DNA from: Erwinia sp. 198
GTDB taxonomy: Bacteria > Pseudomonadota > Gammaproteobacteria > Enterobacterales > Enterobacteriaceae
Assembly: GCF_003937915.1 (NCBI RefSeq)
Contig: NZ_RHUM01000001.1
Coordinates: 124,001 to 188,000, forward strand
DNA: 64,000 bases
Reading direction: 5' to 3'
Every line of letters starts with the position of its first letter. The stretch's first letter is position 1. The translations under genes were made by a program, and so were the position numbers. Shown one piece after another: positions 1 through 11,499 of this stretch. The notes under the pieces are model-generated. The model did no database searches and was not told the origin of the DNA. It saw nothing but the letters and a program-made list of their open reading frames with translations.

Positions 1-1865
1 GCCAGCGCCGCCAGCGTAAAGCGTAGCGCGTCGGTGCCGTGCGGTTCGATACCGTTCGGGAACTGCTTCTCGGTGCGCTTGCGGATTTTCTCCGCCAGCT
101 GCGGCTGCATCATATTGCCGGTGCGTTTCTCCAGCAGATCTTCCAGCGAAATACCGTCAACCATATCCAGCGGATCGATGACGTTGCCTTTCGACTTGGA
201 CATCTTCTGGCCTTCTTCGTCGCGGATCAGGCCCGTCATATAAACGGTCTTGAACGGCACCTGCGGCTTGCCGTCTTCATCTTTGATAAAGTGCATGGTC
301 AGCATGATCATGCGGGCAATCCAGAAGAAGATGATGTCGAAGCCGCTGACCAGCACGCTGGTCGGATGGAAGGTGCTCAGATCCGGCGTCTTTTCCGGCC
401 AGCCCAGCGTGGAGAACGTCCACAGCCCGGAGGAGAACCAGGTATCCAGCACGTCTTCGTCCTGGTTCAGCGCCACGTCCGCGCCCAGGTTGTTTTCCGC
501 GCGCACTTCTTCTTCAGTGCGGCCGACGTAGACGTTGCCTTCGGCATCGTACCAGGCCGGAATACGGTGTCCCCACCACAGCTGACGGGAAATACACCAG
601 TCCTGAATATCGCGCATCCAGGAGAAGTACATGTTCTCGTACTGCTTAGGCACGAACTGGATCTCGCCCTGCTCTACGGCTTCCACCGCGACTTTCGCCA
701 GCGGCGCGGTACGCACGTACCACTGGTCGGTCAGCATTGGCTCGATCACCACGCCGCCGCGATCGCCGTAAGGCACGGTCAGGTCGTGCGGTTTGATTTC
801 GTCAAGCAGGCCCAGCGCATCCACGGCGGCAACGATAGCCTTACGCGCGGCAAAACGCTCCAGCTTCTGGAACTCTGCCGGAATGTCGCTGCTGTAGGCG
901 TCAGACTCTTCGCCGTTGGTGTTGTAAACCTGAGCGGCTTCACGGATGTCGCCATCAAAGGTCAGGATGTTGATCATCGGCAGCTGGTGACGACGGCCAA
1001 CTTCATAGTCGTTGAAGTCGTGCGCTGGCGTGATTTTCACGCAGCCGGTGCCTTTTTCCATGTCGGCGTGCTCGTCGCCCACGATTGGAATACGGCGGTT
1101 GACCAGCGGCAGCACGACAAATTTACCAATCAGATCTTTATAGCGCGGATCTTCCGGGTTAACGGCTACGCCGGTATCGCCCAGCACCGTCTCAGGACGG
1201 GTCGTGGCCACAACCAGATAATCTTTGCCGTCAGCGGTTTTTGCGCCGTCGGCCAGCGGATAGCGGATGTGCCACATAGAGCCTTTAGACTCGCGGTTTT
1301 CCACTTCCAGATCGGAGATAGCGGTGCGCAGTTTCGGATCCCAGTTCACCAGGCGTTTGCCACGGTAAATCAGGTTCTCTTTGTAGAGGCGCACGAAGAC
1401 TTCTTTGACCGCGTTGGAAAGGCCGTCGTCCATGGTGAAACGCTCGCGCTCCCAGTCCACGGAGTTGCCCAGACGGCGCATCTGACGGGTAATGGTGCCG
1501 CCGGATTCTGCCTTCCACTGCCAGATTTTTTCGATAAAGGCGTCGCGACCGTAGTCTTTACGCGTTTTCCCTTCTTCAGCGGCGATTTTGCGCTCCACCA
1601 CCATCTGCGTGGCGATGCCCGCGTGGTCCGTGCCCGCCTGCCACAGGGTGTTTTTCCCCTGCATACGCTGGTAGCGGATCATGGTATCCATGATGGTTTG
1701 CTGAAACGCATGACCCATATGCAAGCTACCGGTGACGTTCGGCGGCGGGATCATGATGCAGAAGCTTTCCTGGCTGGTGTCGCCGTTTGGCTTAAAGTAG
1801 CCCTGCTGTTCCCAGTGCTCGTAGAGCGGCTGTTCGATATCTTGCGGGTTATATGTCTTTTCCAT
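1..1865 (-). CDS. valS: Valine--tRNA ligase (N-terminal two thirds, cut by window edge)
   Basis: Class I aminoacyl-tRNA synthetase that charges tRNA-Val in the cytoplasm. About 621 codons are visible; the E. coli enzyme has about 951 residues, so the anticodon-binding and C-terminal coiled-coil parts lie left of base 1. The HIGH-class signature appears as [15 protein letters not shown] near residues 40-54 and KMSKS at about residues 554-558; the editing (CP1) domain lies between them. The start ATG (1863-1865) gives [20 protein letters not shown], matching the family N-terminus. It is the last gene of pepA-holC-valS, five bases after the holC stop, and is probably cotranscribed. A long open frame on the opposite strand here is a codon-bias shadow. 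Confidence 0.98.
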   Translation of the reverse strand, partial: MEKTYNPQDIEQPLYEHWEQQGYFKPNGDTSQESFCIMIPPPNVTGSLHMGHAFQQTIMDTMIRYQRMQGKNTLWQAGTDHAGIATQMVVERKIAAEEGKTRKDYGRDAFIEKIWQWKAESGGTITRQMRRLGNSVDWERERFTMDDGLSNAVKEVFVRLYKENLIYRGKRLVNWDPKLRTAISDLEVENRESKGSMWHIRYPLADGAKTADGKDYLVVATTRPETVLGDTGVAVNPEDPRYKDLIGKFVVLPLVNRRIPIVGDEHADMEKGTGCVKITPAHDFNDYEVGRRHQLPMINILTFDGDIREAAQVYNTNGEESDAYSSDIPAEFQKLERFAARKAIVAAVDALGLLDEIKPHDLTVPYGDRGGVVIEPMLTDQWYVRTAPLAKVAVEAVEQGEIQFVPKQYENMYFSWMRDIQDWCISRQLWWGHRIPAWYDAEGNVYVGRTEEEVRAENNLGADVALNQDEDVLDTWFSSGLWTFSTLGWPEKTPDLSTFHPTSVLVSGFDIIFFWIARMIMLTMHFIKDEDGKPQVPFKTVYMTGLIRDEEGQKMSKSKGNVIDPLDMVDGISLEDLLEKRTGNMMQPQLAEKIRKRTEKQFPNGIEPHGTDALRFTLAAL

Positions 1866-1870
1866 TTCTG

Positions 1871-2329
1871 CTATGTCGTTGGGGGCACGGGCGGCGTGGC
1901 CGTATTCAAGTGGAATCCGACGCTGCGATAGGCTTTATAGCGATCGCGCGCCAGCTGTTTCAATTCTTCTTCGTAAGGCACGAAGTCTATCACTTCCTGG
2001 AAAGCGGTGGCAAAATCTGCGAACTGCGGCAGCAGGCTGATCAGCAGATCTCTCGGCGCGTTGCCGCGGCGCTGCGGCCAGGCCAGCTCGACCGGCGCGC
2101 CGTATTTCGGCCCTTCACCCGCCAGATTGTGCGGCACAAAGGCGCTGGCCGGACGACGCCACAGCGCTTCATCCAGGCGGATCGCCTGCGCTTCATCTTC
2201 GCAGGCAACCAGCACGCGCTTTCCCTCGCGCCAGCGCGTTTCCGCCAGGTCGCAGACCAGCGCTTCCAGCGCGCTCAGCCCGTCAACCGGGGTGTTGGTT
2301 TCCAACAGCCAGAAGGTGGCGTTTTTCAT
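1871..2329 (-). CDS. holC: DNA polymerase III chi subunit
   Basis: The chi subunit of the clamp-loader complex, which with psi links polymerase III holoenzyme to SSB. The 152-residue product begins [10 protein letters not shown] and matches enterobacterial HolC across its length (E. coli 147 residues), including the [11 protein letters not shown] and [21 protein letters not shown] segments. The C-terminus is a few residues longer than in E. coli and ends in a proline/threonine tail. The gene lies three bases after pepA and five before valS, the usual enterobacterial cluster, so translation is probably coupled. Confidence 0.97.
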   Translation of the reverse strand: MKNATFWLLETNTPVDGLSALEALVCDLAETRWREGKRVLVACEDEAQAIRLDEALWRRPASAFVPHNLAGEGPKYGAPVELAWPQRRGNAPRDLLISLLPQFADFATAFQEVIDFVPYEEELKQLARDRYKAYRSVGFHLNTATPPVPPTT

Positions 2330-2332
2330 GAT

Positions 2333-4131
<1,799 letters not shown>

Positions 4132-5232
4132 GTGATTATCATTAGATATCTGGTAAGAGAGACGCTCAAAAGCCAGCTGGCTATCCTCTTTATTCTGCTA
4201 CTGATCTTCTTTTGTCAGAAGTTAGTCAGGATCCTGGGAGCCGCGGCGGATGGCGAAATTCCCACAAATTTAGTTCTGACACTGTTAGGTCTTGGCGTTT
4301 CAGAGATGGCGCAGCTCATTCTGCCGTTAAGCCTCTTTTTAGCCATTTTGATGACGCTCGGCCGTCTGTACACCGAGAGCGAAATCACCGTGATGCACGC
4401 CTGCGGCCTGAGCAAGGCCGTATTGGTGAAGGCGGCGATGGTGCTGATGCTGTTTACCGCAGTGGTCGCCGCGGCGAACGTCGCCTGGCTTGGCCCATGG
4501 TCGGCGCGCTATCAGAATGAGGTAACAAAGAACGCCAAGGCCAACCCTGGCGCGGCGGCGCTGGCTGCCGGGCAGTTCCAGCAGTCGGGCGACGGTCAGT
4601 CGGTGCTGTTTATCGAAAACGTGAAAGGCAACAATTTCGGTAACGTCTTCCTGGCGCAGCTGCGGCCTAAAGGCAACGCGCGTCCTTCCGTCGTGATGGC
4701 GGATAAAGGCCATATGACGCAGCGCGCTGACGGCTCACAGGTGGTGACGCTGGATAAAGGCACGCGCTTTGAAGGCACGGCGCTGCTGCGCGACTTCCGC
4801 ATTACCGATTTCCAGAACTATCAGGCCATCGTCGGACATCAGGAAGTGCTGCTGGATCCCAACGACGCCGAGCAGATGAACTTCAGCGCGCTGCGCCATT
4901 CCGACAGGCCGGAGTTCCGCAGCGAGCTGCACTGGCGCTTTACGCTGGTGTTCTCGGTGCTGGTGATGGCGCTGATGGTGGTGCCGCTCAGCGTGGTGAA
5001 CCCGCGCCAGGGCCGCGTGCTTTCTATGCTTCCCGCGATGCTGCTGTATCTGGTGTTCTTCCTGCTGCAAAGCTCGCTGCGCTCCAGCGGCTCGAAAGGC
5101 CGTCTCGATCCGGCTATCTGGATGTGGGTGGTGAACCTCTCTTATCTGGCGCTGGCTATCCTCCTTAACCTGTGGGATACGGTGCCGATGCGCCGTCTGC
5201 GCGCCCGCTTCACCCGGGGAGGATCGGTCTGA
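4132..5232 (+). CDS. lptF: LPS export ABC transporter permease LptF
   Basis: Inner-membrane permease of the LptB2FGC complex, which extracts lipopolysaccharide from the inner membrane and feeds it to the LptA bridge. The 366-residue product starts with GTG (4132-4134), as in E. coli, giving MIIIRYLVRETLKSQLAILF. Three hydrophobic segments in the first ~125 residues and three in the last ~100 flank a periplasmic beta-jellyroll domain (roughly 130-265), the YjgP/YjgQ permease layout. Its TGA overlaps the ATG of lptG by one base, so the two are translationally coupled. Confidence 0.97.
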   Translation: MIIIRYLVRETLKSQLAILFILLLIFFCQKLVRILGAAADGEIPTNLVLTLLGLGVSEMAQLILPLSLFLAILMTLGRLYTESEITVMHACGLSKAVLVKAAMVLMLFTAVVAAANVAWLGPWSARYQNEVTKNAKANPGAAALAAGQFQQSGDGQSVLFIENVKGNNFGNVFLAQLRPKGNARPSVVMADKGHMTQRADGSQVVTLDKGTRFEGTALLRDFRITDFQNYQAIVGHQEVLLDPNDAEQMNFSALRHSDRPEFRSELHWRFTLVFSVLVMALMVVPLSVVNPRQGRVLSMLPAMLLYLVFFLLQSSLRSSGSKGRLDPAIWMWVVNLSYLALAILLNLWDTVPMRRLRARFTRGGSV

Positions 5233-6308
5233 TGTTTGGCGTTCTCGACAGATATATCGGTAAAACGATTTTCAACACCATTATGGCGACGCTGTTTATG
5301 CTGGTGTCGCTCTCCGGCATCATTAAGTTTGTCGATCAGCTGCGCAAAACCGGACAGGGCGACTACACCGTGGTCGGCGCTGGCCTTTACACCCTCCTCA
5401 GCGTGCCGAAAGATATTGAGATCTTCTTTCCTATGGCGGCGCTGCTGGGCGCGCTGCTGGGCCTGGGCACGCTGGCGCAGCGCAGCGAGCTGGTGGTGAT
5501 GCAGGCTTCCGGCTTTACCCGGATGCAGATTGCCGCTTCGGTGATGAAAACGGCGATCCCGCTGGTATTGCTGACGATGGCTATCGGCGAGTTCGTGGCG
5601 CCGCAGGGCGAGCAGATGGCGCGTAACTATCGTGCGCAGCAGCTGCTGGGCGGTTCGCTGCTCTCCACGCAGAACGGGCTGTGGGCGAAAGATGGCGATA
5701 ACTTTATCTTTATCGAACGCCTGAAGGATAACAGCGAGCTGGGCGGCGTCAGCATCTACAACTTTAACAAGGAGCGCCGTTTACAGTCGGTGCGCTATGC
5801 GGCTTCTGCCAAATACAACACGGACAAAAAGCAGTGGGATCTGTCGGAAGTGGACGAGTCTAATCTGACCAATCCGCAGCAGGTTACCGGCAGCCAGACG
5901 CTGACCGGCGAATGGAAAACCTCGCTGACGCCGGACAAGCTGGGCGTGGTGGCGTTGGATCCGGACGCGTTGTCGATTAGCGGGCTGTATAACTACACCA
6001 AATACCTTAAGCAGAGCGGACAGGTTGCGGGCCGCTATCAGCTGAATATGTGGAGCAAGATCTTCCAGCCGCTGTCGGTAGCGGTGATGATGCTGATGGC
6101 GCTGTCGTTTATTTTTGGGCCGCTGCGCAGCGTCTCGATGGGAATGCGCGTGGTCACGGGCATCAGCTTCGGCTTCCTGTTTTACGTGCTGGATCAGATC
6201 TTCGGGCCGCTCAGCCTGGTATATAACATTCCGCCAGTGCTCGGCGCGCTGCTGCCAAGCGCCGCCTTTATGGCTATCAGCGTCTATATGCTGCTGAAGC
6301 GCCGTTAA
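5232..6308 (+). CDS. lptG: LPS export ABC transporter permease LptG
   Basis: Partner permease of LptF in the LPS exporter, 358 residues (E. coli 360). The start ATG at 5232 overlaps the lptF stop (TGATG) and gives MFGVLDRYIGKTIFNTIMAT, the expected N-terminus; an in-frame upstream start at 5172 would only add out-of-frame lptF sequence and is rejected. There are N-terminal and C-terminal groups of three transmembrane segments with a periplasmic domain (about residues 125-260) between them. A strong hairpin follows 6 bases after the stop, so this is the end of the operon. Confidence 0.97.
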   Translation: MFGVLDRYIGKTIFNTIMATLFMLVSLSGIIKFVDQLRKTGQGDYTVVGAGLYTLLSVPKDIEIFFPMAALLGALLGLGTLAQRSELVVMQASGFTRMQIAASVMKTAIPLVLLTMAIGEFVAPQGEQMARNYRAQQLLGGSLLSTQNGLWAKDGDNFIFIERLKDNSELGGVSIYNFNKERRLQSVRYAASAKYNTDKKQWDLSEVDESNLTNPQQVTGSQTLTGEWKTSLTPDKLGVVALDPDALSISGLYNYTKYLKQSGQVAGRYQLNMWSKIFQPLSVAVMMLMALSFIFGPLRSVSMGMRVVTGISFGFLFYVLDQIFGPLSLVYNIPPVLGALLPSAAFMAISVYMLLKRR

Positions 6309-6314
6309 CGCTCC

Positions 6315-6360
6315 CGGCCGCAGGTGCTCCACCTGCGGCCGCGGTTCAGCCCCGCTTTTT
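6315..6360 (+). terminator. Terminator-like hairpins after lptG
   Basis: A perfect 12-bp stem (6315-6326 with 6330-6341) closes a 3-base loop. It is followed by a smaller GCGG/CCGC stem (6341-6344 with 6352-6355) that runs directly into five T residues. The first hairpin has no T tract of its own, so termination probably relies on the second or on both. Seen directly; function inferred. Confidence 0.6.
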
Positions 6361-7018
6361 ATCCGCTTTTGTGCCTGCCAGCCATCGCGCTATCCAGTGT
6401 TCTTTTCTTTGCACCAACCGCCGTAGCTTTTTAGCCTCTTTTATCTGCACGGCAGTCATCGTGGCTCTTCCGCCGCTTTATCCTTTTTGTCAGCCGCCGT
6501 AGCTTTCCTGCTGTTTTCTCCTTTCAACGGGCGCCATCGCTTTTGCGCCGTTGCTCGCTTCCGCTGACCTTAACGCTCTCCCGGCTGTCTTCTGCCTGCC
6601 GTTTTGCGCTTTACGCTGGCAGCCTGCTGCGTCTTTTGTCAGTTTTGTCATCTCTGCGCGGTCAGTGGTACGGAAACGTTGTCCGGACAGGCGCATGCAG
6701 CAGCCGCCAGTGTCGGCGCAGCAAAAAAGCGGCGTACGCATTATTTGCCAGTATTTTTATGCTCTTAGACAAAAGGTTGCCGCTTATATAAGTAGCCCGC
6801 GCACAAGGCAATATAAAGAAGGGAAAGTTCAATTAATATTTAAAAATAGTTAATGTATATATAATTAAAGCGCTTACAAAATCTGTTACATTTTGCGGGT
6901 TAATTGGGGAGGCAGTCTCGAAACAGTCTACTACTATTAATGGCGTGTGCAACAAAACGTGGCGCCGGATAAGAAGATTTTTTAGTCTGTGGGGCTTTAA
7001 ATCTCAGGAGTTAACTTT
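6361..7018. other. Gene-free interval upstream of the DUF2382 genes
   Basis: Short open frames exist on both strands but none has a convincing ribosome-binding site, family resemblance or codon pattern. Base composition shifts from GC-rich (to about 6720) to AT-rich (6780-6900). The AT-rich part just upstream of 7019 is the likely promoter region for the stress-type operon, but no clear -35/-10 pair stands out. Confidence 0.5.
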
Positions 7019-7426
7019 ATGGGAAATAAAAACGCGCCGCTTACTGAAAAATTCAAAGAGGCCGTCTCGATGCCGCTTGCTGAAGAGCAGGCTACCATCT
7101 CTAAGCAGCGCAAGGTTCACAGTCGGATTAGTCTGACTCGCTCTACGCAGCAGGTGGAGAAATTACTGGAAACCGAGCTGACGCATGAGCATGTTGAAAT
7201 CGAGCACGTTCCTATGAATTATCAGGTTGCCGATGATTATTCTGCTGAGATCCGTCAGGAAGGGGATGTTTTTATTATTCCCGTGATTGAAGAGCAGGTA
7301 GAAATAATCACTAAGCGGGTGCTTAAGGAAGAAATTCATATTCATAAGCATACCAGTAAAGAAGAGTTTCAGCAGAAAGTCACTCTGCGTAATCAGGAAG
7401 TAAAAATTACGAAGCAGAAACTTTAA
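7019..7426 (+). CDS. DUF2382 (YsnF/AvaK-type) domain protein
   Basis: 135-residue charged protein with no signal peptide or membrane segment. Residues ~20-130 match the DUF2382 pattern: IPVIEEQVEIITKRVLKEE followed by HIHKHTSKEE and alternating valine/charged positions ending VTLRNQEVKITKQ. The family is linked to stress responses in several bacteria, but its biochemical role is unknown. The start has a good AGGAG site eight bases upstream. It lies 22 bp before a second DUF2382 gene and is probably cotranscribed with it. Confidence 0.85.
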   Translation: MGNKNAPLTEKFKEAVSMPLAEEQATISKQRKVHSRISLTRSTQQVEKLLETELTHEHVEIEHVPMNYQVADDYSAEIRQEGDVFIIPVIEEQVEIITKRVLKEEIHIHKHTSKEEFQQKVTLRNQEVKITKQKL

Positions 7427-7448
7427 ACCTATTAACGAGGATCTATTT

Positions 7449-8498
7449 ATGTCACATGAAAAAATCGTCACCGCATTTAATGAAGTTTCACAGGCGGAAG
7501 CGGCTAAACAGAAATTGATCGTCGAAGGTATTGCAGAGAAAAACATCGATATCATCTCCGGGGAAAGATTACGCGTAGAAGATAAAGAAATCCGTCATCC
7601 AAGCTTCTGGCAGCGCCTGTTTGGCGATGACGTTGACGATGATTACGCAAGCGAATACAGCAAGGCTATCCGTTCAGGCGGCGTGCTGCTGACGGTTCGC
7701 GCCCCGAAAGATGAAGCTGACCACATTGAACAGGAGTTGAGCGCCTTTGCCGCCGACTACTCTTCACTGAGCCATACGGATCGCGACCCGGTTAACCGTA
7801 ACTATGCGGGCGAAACCAACGATCGCGGCCTGCTTACCGGTGACCAGACGGGTGCGCTGAATACCACTACTGCGCCGCTGTCCAATACCGGTGCCACCGG
7901 TACGCTGGCGGACGACACGCTGATTAACGAACGCGACTCGCTGCGTAACGAGCAGGATTCATTGCTTAATCGTGACCGTACTGACCTTGCCGTTTCTGAA
8001 ACCGACCGCGATTCGCTGAAGCTGGCGGAAGAGCAGGTGGATATCGGTAAACGCCAGATTAATGATGGTTCCGTACGCCTGCGCCGTTTCACCGTGGAAG
8101 ATGAAGTCGCCGAAGATGTATCGCTGTACGACCAGCATGCAGAAGTTTTCCGTCACGCGGTGGATGAGCCAGCCTATCTGAACGATGTGGACTGGTCAGA
8201 AAAAACCATCGAGGTTGAGGAATCCCATGAGATCCCAACCGTCGCGAAAACCGCGCGCATTAAAGAAGAAGTCGGTCTGCGCGGCGAAGAAACCGCTCGC
8301 GTCGAAACCGTGAAAGACAGCGTGCGTCGTCAGGAAGTGGAGGTTGAGCATACCAATGAAAACCGTGCTAACAACCTGACCGGCGCTGATTCCCTGAAAA
8401 ACGACGCGACTCGTAATGAGAACGCGCTGCGGGCAAACGAGCTGACTGACGATAAGGTAGCGCCGAACAAGCTGACCGATGTCGACAAAAAGTGGTAA
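7449..8498 (+). CDS. Two-domain stress-type protein: YflT/GSP17M-like plus DUF2382
   Basis: 349 residues. The N-terminal ~100 residues (MSHEKIVTAFNEVSQAEAAK, then an acidic stretch around FGDDVDDDYASEYSKAIRSG) resemble the general stress protein 17M/YflT domain that often precedes DUF2382. A low-complexity linker rich in Asn, Asp, Arg, Leu and Thr (about 110-185) separates it from the C-terminal DUF2382 part (KLAEEQVDIGKRQINDG to VEVEHTNENRANN). No signal peptide or membrane segment. Expression in stationary or osmotic stress is a guess from family context. An intrinsic terminator follows 39 bp downstream. Confidence 0.85.
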   Translation: MSHEKIVTAFNEVSQAEAAKQKLIVEGIAEKNIDIISGERLRVEDKEIRHPSFWQRLFGDDVDDDYASEYSKAIRSGGVLLTVRAPKDEADHIEQELSAFAADYSSLSHTDRDPVNRNYAGETNDRGLLTGDQTGALNTTTAPLSNTGATGTLADDTLINERDSLRNEQDSLLNRDRTDLAVSETDRDSLKLAEEQVDIGKRQINDGSVRLRRFTVEDEVAEDVSLYDQHAEVFRHAVDEPAYLNDVDWSEKTIEVEESHEIPTVAKTARIKEEVGLRGEETARVETVKDSVRRQEVEVEHTNENRANNLTGADSLKNDATRNENALRANELTDDKVAPNKLTDVDKKW

Positions 8499-8537
8499 TC
8501 CATTAATTCTGACAACGCTTTAGTGGAAGACATGCAG

Positions 8538-8567
8538 ACCCGTGCCGAAAGGCGCGGGTTTTGTTTT
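8538..8567 (+). terminator. Intrinsic terminator of the DUF2382 operon
   Basis: Nine-pair stem ACCCGTGCC/GGCGCGGGT (one G-T pair) closed by a GAAA tetraloop and followed by TTTTGTTTT. Classic rho-independent terminator on the plus strand, 39 bp after the stop of the second DUF2382 gene. Confidence 0.9.
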
Positions 8568-8644
8568 AGGGATCCTTCCTGTGTCAGGCGCAAGCTGGAG
8601 AGGAAAGATTGTTTTATTCAGCTCTTGGCGTCAGGTAATCAGCA

Positions 8645-9115
8645 TTATTTACGGCTAATCTCAACAATGTTCCCATCTTTGTCTAAACGATAGTCACCGC
8701 CATTATAAACTGTAAAAACGGTTCCCAGATTTGGGCTTTTGTTTACGGTAAAAAGGGCATCTTTTTCAATGCAATTTAAGGGCGGTTTCATATCGTCAAA
8801 ACATAGCCTGTCATAGCCATCGGTTTCTTTGTAACCTTCACCGTATGACCAGAACGTTAGATCAAAATTACCATTTTTATCAGGCGCGGGGACATGATAT
8901 TTTTCCATAAGAATTTTTTTATTTTTCAGCCACCAATTAATTTTACTTTTATCTGTAAAAGGAAAAGATTTTACTAAAACATCGCTGAAACCGCTGCTTC
9001 TATGGTGAATCGACACAATTTTTACTGGACGCGCAGTAAGCCAAAGAGCATAAATTGACAAGAGAATGCCCGCCAGTAACAGGGCGTAACTAACCAGTTT
9101 ATACTTAATTTTCAT
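8645..9115 (-). CDS. DUF943 family protein, membrane-anchored (pair 1)
   Basis: 156 residues: a single hydrophobic segment at about residues 8-27 (YALLLAGILLSIYALWL), then a soluble domain predicted to face the periplasm. Conserved family features visible are FPFTDKSKINWWLKN, the FWSYGEGYKETDGYDRLCF stretch and a second cysteine in PPLNCIEKD. A good GGGAGG site lies four bases before the ATG. It overlaps the 3' end of the upstream DUF3289 gene by 11 bp, the arrangement also seen for the three other pairs in this window. No function is established for DUF943; an inner-membrane partner or immunity role is inferred only from the pairing and topology. Confidence 0.85.
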   Translation of the reverse strand: MKIKYKLVSYALLLAGILLSIYALWLTARPVKIVSIHHRSSGFSDVLVKSFPFTDKSKINWWLKNKKILMEKYHVPAPDKNGNFDLTFWSYGEGYKETDGYDRLCFDDMKPPLNCIEKDALFTVNKSPNLGTVFTVYNGGDYRLDKDGNIVEISRK

Positions 9116-9950
9116 TATGCCTCCCGGTAATTTCTACTGTAGCTTCCATATTTGTTATGAATGGTTTGAAGCTAAATTTATTGTAACGCTGGAGGGTAAA
9201 CCAGATGCGAAAAAAATTAAAGTTACGGGATTCACCTTTAAAAATATCATCATCATCCAGCCCAAAGTGGTCCTGTACTTTGTAATGCACCAATGCCCGA
9301 TAGCAGCCATTATTTATATGTAATGATTTGAGGGTGATATGCGTTGCCCAGGTATCATGAACAGTGATACCCATACCGTTTAAATTATCCCTGAGCCTGT
9401 TAAATTTTGGCAGCTTACCTCCGGATATGGCCTCATAAAGTTTTGTCTTCTCAATAGATGGATAAAGCTCATATTCCCAGTCTATATAACTTCTAATGGT
9501 TTTTTTTATACGCAATAAGCTACTGTTTTCGGAACGATCTTTGAGAATATGCTCCTCCAATGCCCTGTCCAGCAACATATCCCGAAAAGGCGATCCTTTA
9601 CCGAGTTGCATATGAGTAATCATCTTTACTATCATATGCCGGTAAGGTCCATACAGCGAGAACTCACGGGATAACTGCCGGAACTCGTCAAACAGGATAG
9701 CGGCACATTGCTGGCGCGTAATTTTCTTACCGGCCGGACGCATATTGCAACAGAACATAGATCGTGGATTATCAAAACCAGAACGCCGGGTCAGTGTCCA
9801 GGGATCGACCCGATCAGAAATATAGGTCAGCCCGTAATGGGCTTTCAGCTGTGCCTCCGTCAGATCCCCGCAGCGCATATCGCTGGCGCCGTAGTCATCC
9901 ATCCGGTTGTGGGTTTTAAATAGCGTGCAGGGAAACTTTAGTGCGGCCAT
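9105..9950 (-). CDS. DUF3289 family protein (pair 1)
   Basis: 281 residues, no signal peptide and no clear membrane segment. Family hallmarks: RMDDYGASDMRCGDLTEAQL near the N-terminus, a central region around MIVKMITHMQLGKGSPF, MGITVHDTWATHI, VQDHFGLDDDDI and a C-terminal FFRIWFTLQRYNKF. The biochemical role is unknown. The leader CCCTGTGAAG ... TACAAGGAACGTATCA just upstream is also found before the DUF3289 gene at 26031. Unlike the other copies this pair lies outside the tRNA-linked islands and on the minus strand, between the DUF2382 operon and yjiN. Confidence 0.85.
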   Translation of the reverse strand: MAALKFPCTLFKTHNRMDDYGASDMRCGDLTEAQLKAHYGLTYISDRVDPWTLTRRSGFDNPRSMFCCNMRPAGKKITRQQCAAILFDEFRQLSREFSLYGPYRHMIVKMITHMQLGKGSPFRDMLLDRALEEHILKDRSENSSLLRIKKTIRSYIDWEYELYPSIEKTKLYEAISGGKLPKFNRLRDNLNGMGITVHDTWATHITLKSLHINNGCYRALVHYKVQDHFGLDDDDIFKGESRNFNFFRIWFTLQRYNKFSFKPFITNMEATVEITGRHNEN

Positions 9951-10159
9951 CGTGATACGTTCCTTGTATTATCTGATGTCTTCACAGGGATCATACGTGG
10001 CGAAAAGCCACAGAGTAAGCGCTGCGCGGCTTGCTCAGAAAAATTCGGATTTTTAGCCGCTTTCTGTCACTCTTCGGCTCCGTGAGCCGGGGCGCTGGTA
10101 TGACAGGCTTGCAAAATATCCTGATGTTTAACCCGCAGCGTCTTTTTACTCCCGCAACG

Positions 10160-11437
10160 TTATAGCAGAGCAGGCAGCTGCGACAGCAGCCAGAGTATCA
10201 GGCCTATCACGCCGCCGACTACCGTGCCGTTAATGCGGATCCGTTGAAGATCCTTGCCGATATTTAACTCCACCTGATGCGACATCTCTTTCGCATCCCA
10301 GCTTTTTACCGTATCGCTGATATGACGGCTTAAAAAGTCCGAGAACTCTGGCGCAACGCTTATCGCCGCTTCTTCCATATGCTGATTCAGCGACGCCCGC
10401 AGCTGTGCATCCTGGGTTAAGGTTTCGCCCAGCCACTGTGCGGAAGCGCTGACCTTGCCGTGCAGCACCGAGTCTTCTTTATCCAGATCCTGCTTCAGCC
10501 AGCTGCGTAAATCGCCCCACAGCTGCGCGATATAGCTGTTCAGCGTCTCGTCCTGCTTGAGATAGGTTTTGATCTCTTCCGCTTTCAGCTGCATCTCCGG
10601 ATCGCTGCGCAGCCGCTCGATCAGACGCTGTACCGCACGATTGAAGCCCTGACGCAGCTCGTGCGCGCCGTCCTGCTCGATATCGTTAAGGATCGACTTT
10701 ACCGCGTTAGCCGCCAGCTCGGCGCTTTTTTCACCTACCCATTCCGTCGGCAGCATTTTCTCTTTGATCGGGTGCTCGCGCTTCAGCCAGCGCATTACCT
10801 GTTGCGCGATAAATTCGTGCGTGCCCGGCTTGTTGATCAGATGCAGCAGCTGGCTGATGGCGTCGTCCAGCAGCGCCTGATGACGGTTGTTTTTGGTCAG
10901 GCTCTCCAGCACCAGCGCCGCCGACTGCGTCAGATCGACCTTATCAATAGCCTTGTGGATAGCGCGCCGCATAAACGCCTGGATACGCGAGTCGTCGGCC
11001 AGATCGAGAAAGCCGCGCACGACTTTCAGCAGATAGCCGCTGATGCGGGCGGCGTTAGCCGGTTCGCTCAGCCAGCGGGCGATAATCTGCGCCGGATCGT
11101 GACGGCGGATCAGTGCCAGCAGCGACTCGCTGTTCAGGAACTTATCCTGTACGAACAGCGCCAGGTTATCGGCAATACGATCCTTGTTGCGCGGCACAAT
11201 TGCAGTATGGCGGCCAACCAGCGGGATCGGTACGCGCCTGAACAGGGCGCTGACCGCGAACCAGTCTGCCAGCGCGCCGACCATCGCCGCTTCCGACACG
11301 GCTTTTAATGCGCCAATCCACAGGTTCGCCGGTTGCCAGAGGGGATAAAGCACGGTGGCGATAAACAGCAGCGCCGCGAAGCATAACAGCAGCAGCGGCA
11401 GACGTTTGGCTTGCGCCAGTTCGGTTTCTTTATTCAT
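10160..11437 (-). CDS. yjiN: DUF445 family inner-membrane protein, YjiN-like
   Basis: 425 residues from the ATG at 11435-11437 (E. coli YjiN 426). This start gives [20 protein letters not shown]; an upstream in-frame start at 11470 would add eleven residues absent from homologues. Transmembrane segments lie near residues 13-33 and 42-62, the latter with the DUF445 motif [16 protein letters not shown] and then [19 protein letters not shown] last one is at the C-terminus ([17 protein letters not shown]). The helical middle contains repeated alpha-helical amphipathic stretches. Function unknown. The downstream neighbour is the DUF3289/DUF943 pair on the same strand, separated by about 210 bp. 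Confidence 0.9.
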   Translation of the reverse strand: MNKETELAQAKRLPLLLLCFAALLFIATVLYPLWQPANLWIGALKAVSEAAMVGALADWFAVSALFRRVPIPLVGRHTAIVPRNKDRIADNLALFVQDKFLNSESLLALIRRHDPAQIIARWLSEPANAARISGYLLKVVRGFLDLADDSRIQAFMRRAIHKAIDKVDLTQSAALVLESLTKNNRHQALLDDAISQLLHLINKPGTHEFIAQQVMRWLKREHPIKEKMLPTEWVGEKSAELAANAVKSILNDIEQDGAHELRQGFNRAVQRLIERLRSDPEMQLKAEEIKTYLKQDETLNSYIAQLWGDLRSWLKQDLDKEDSVLHGKVSASAQWLGETLTQDAQLRASLNQHMEEAAISVAPEFSDFLSRHISDTVKSWDAKEMSHQVELNIGKDLQRIRINGTVVGGVIGLILWLLSQLPALL

Positions 11438-11499
11438 AAAAGCTTGCCTGCTCCCGGGCGGATTTAGCAAAAATTAAACGAGCCGATTTTAGTCGGGCA

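Noticed and set aside
39-1931. 630-codon open frame on the plus strand opposite valS
   Set aside because: It mirrors the valS codons and has no family resemblance; the valS frame has catalytic motifs and the expected neighbours. Long antisense frames are common in GC-rich enterobacterial genes.
6490-6853. Overlapping small frames on both strands between lptG and the DUF2382 genes
   Set aside because: No ribosome-binding site, no conserved pattern, and mutual overlap on both strands.
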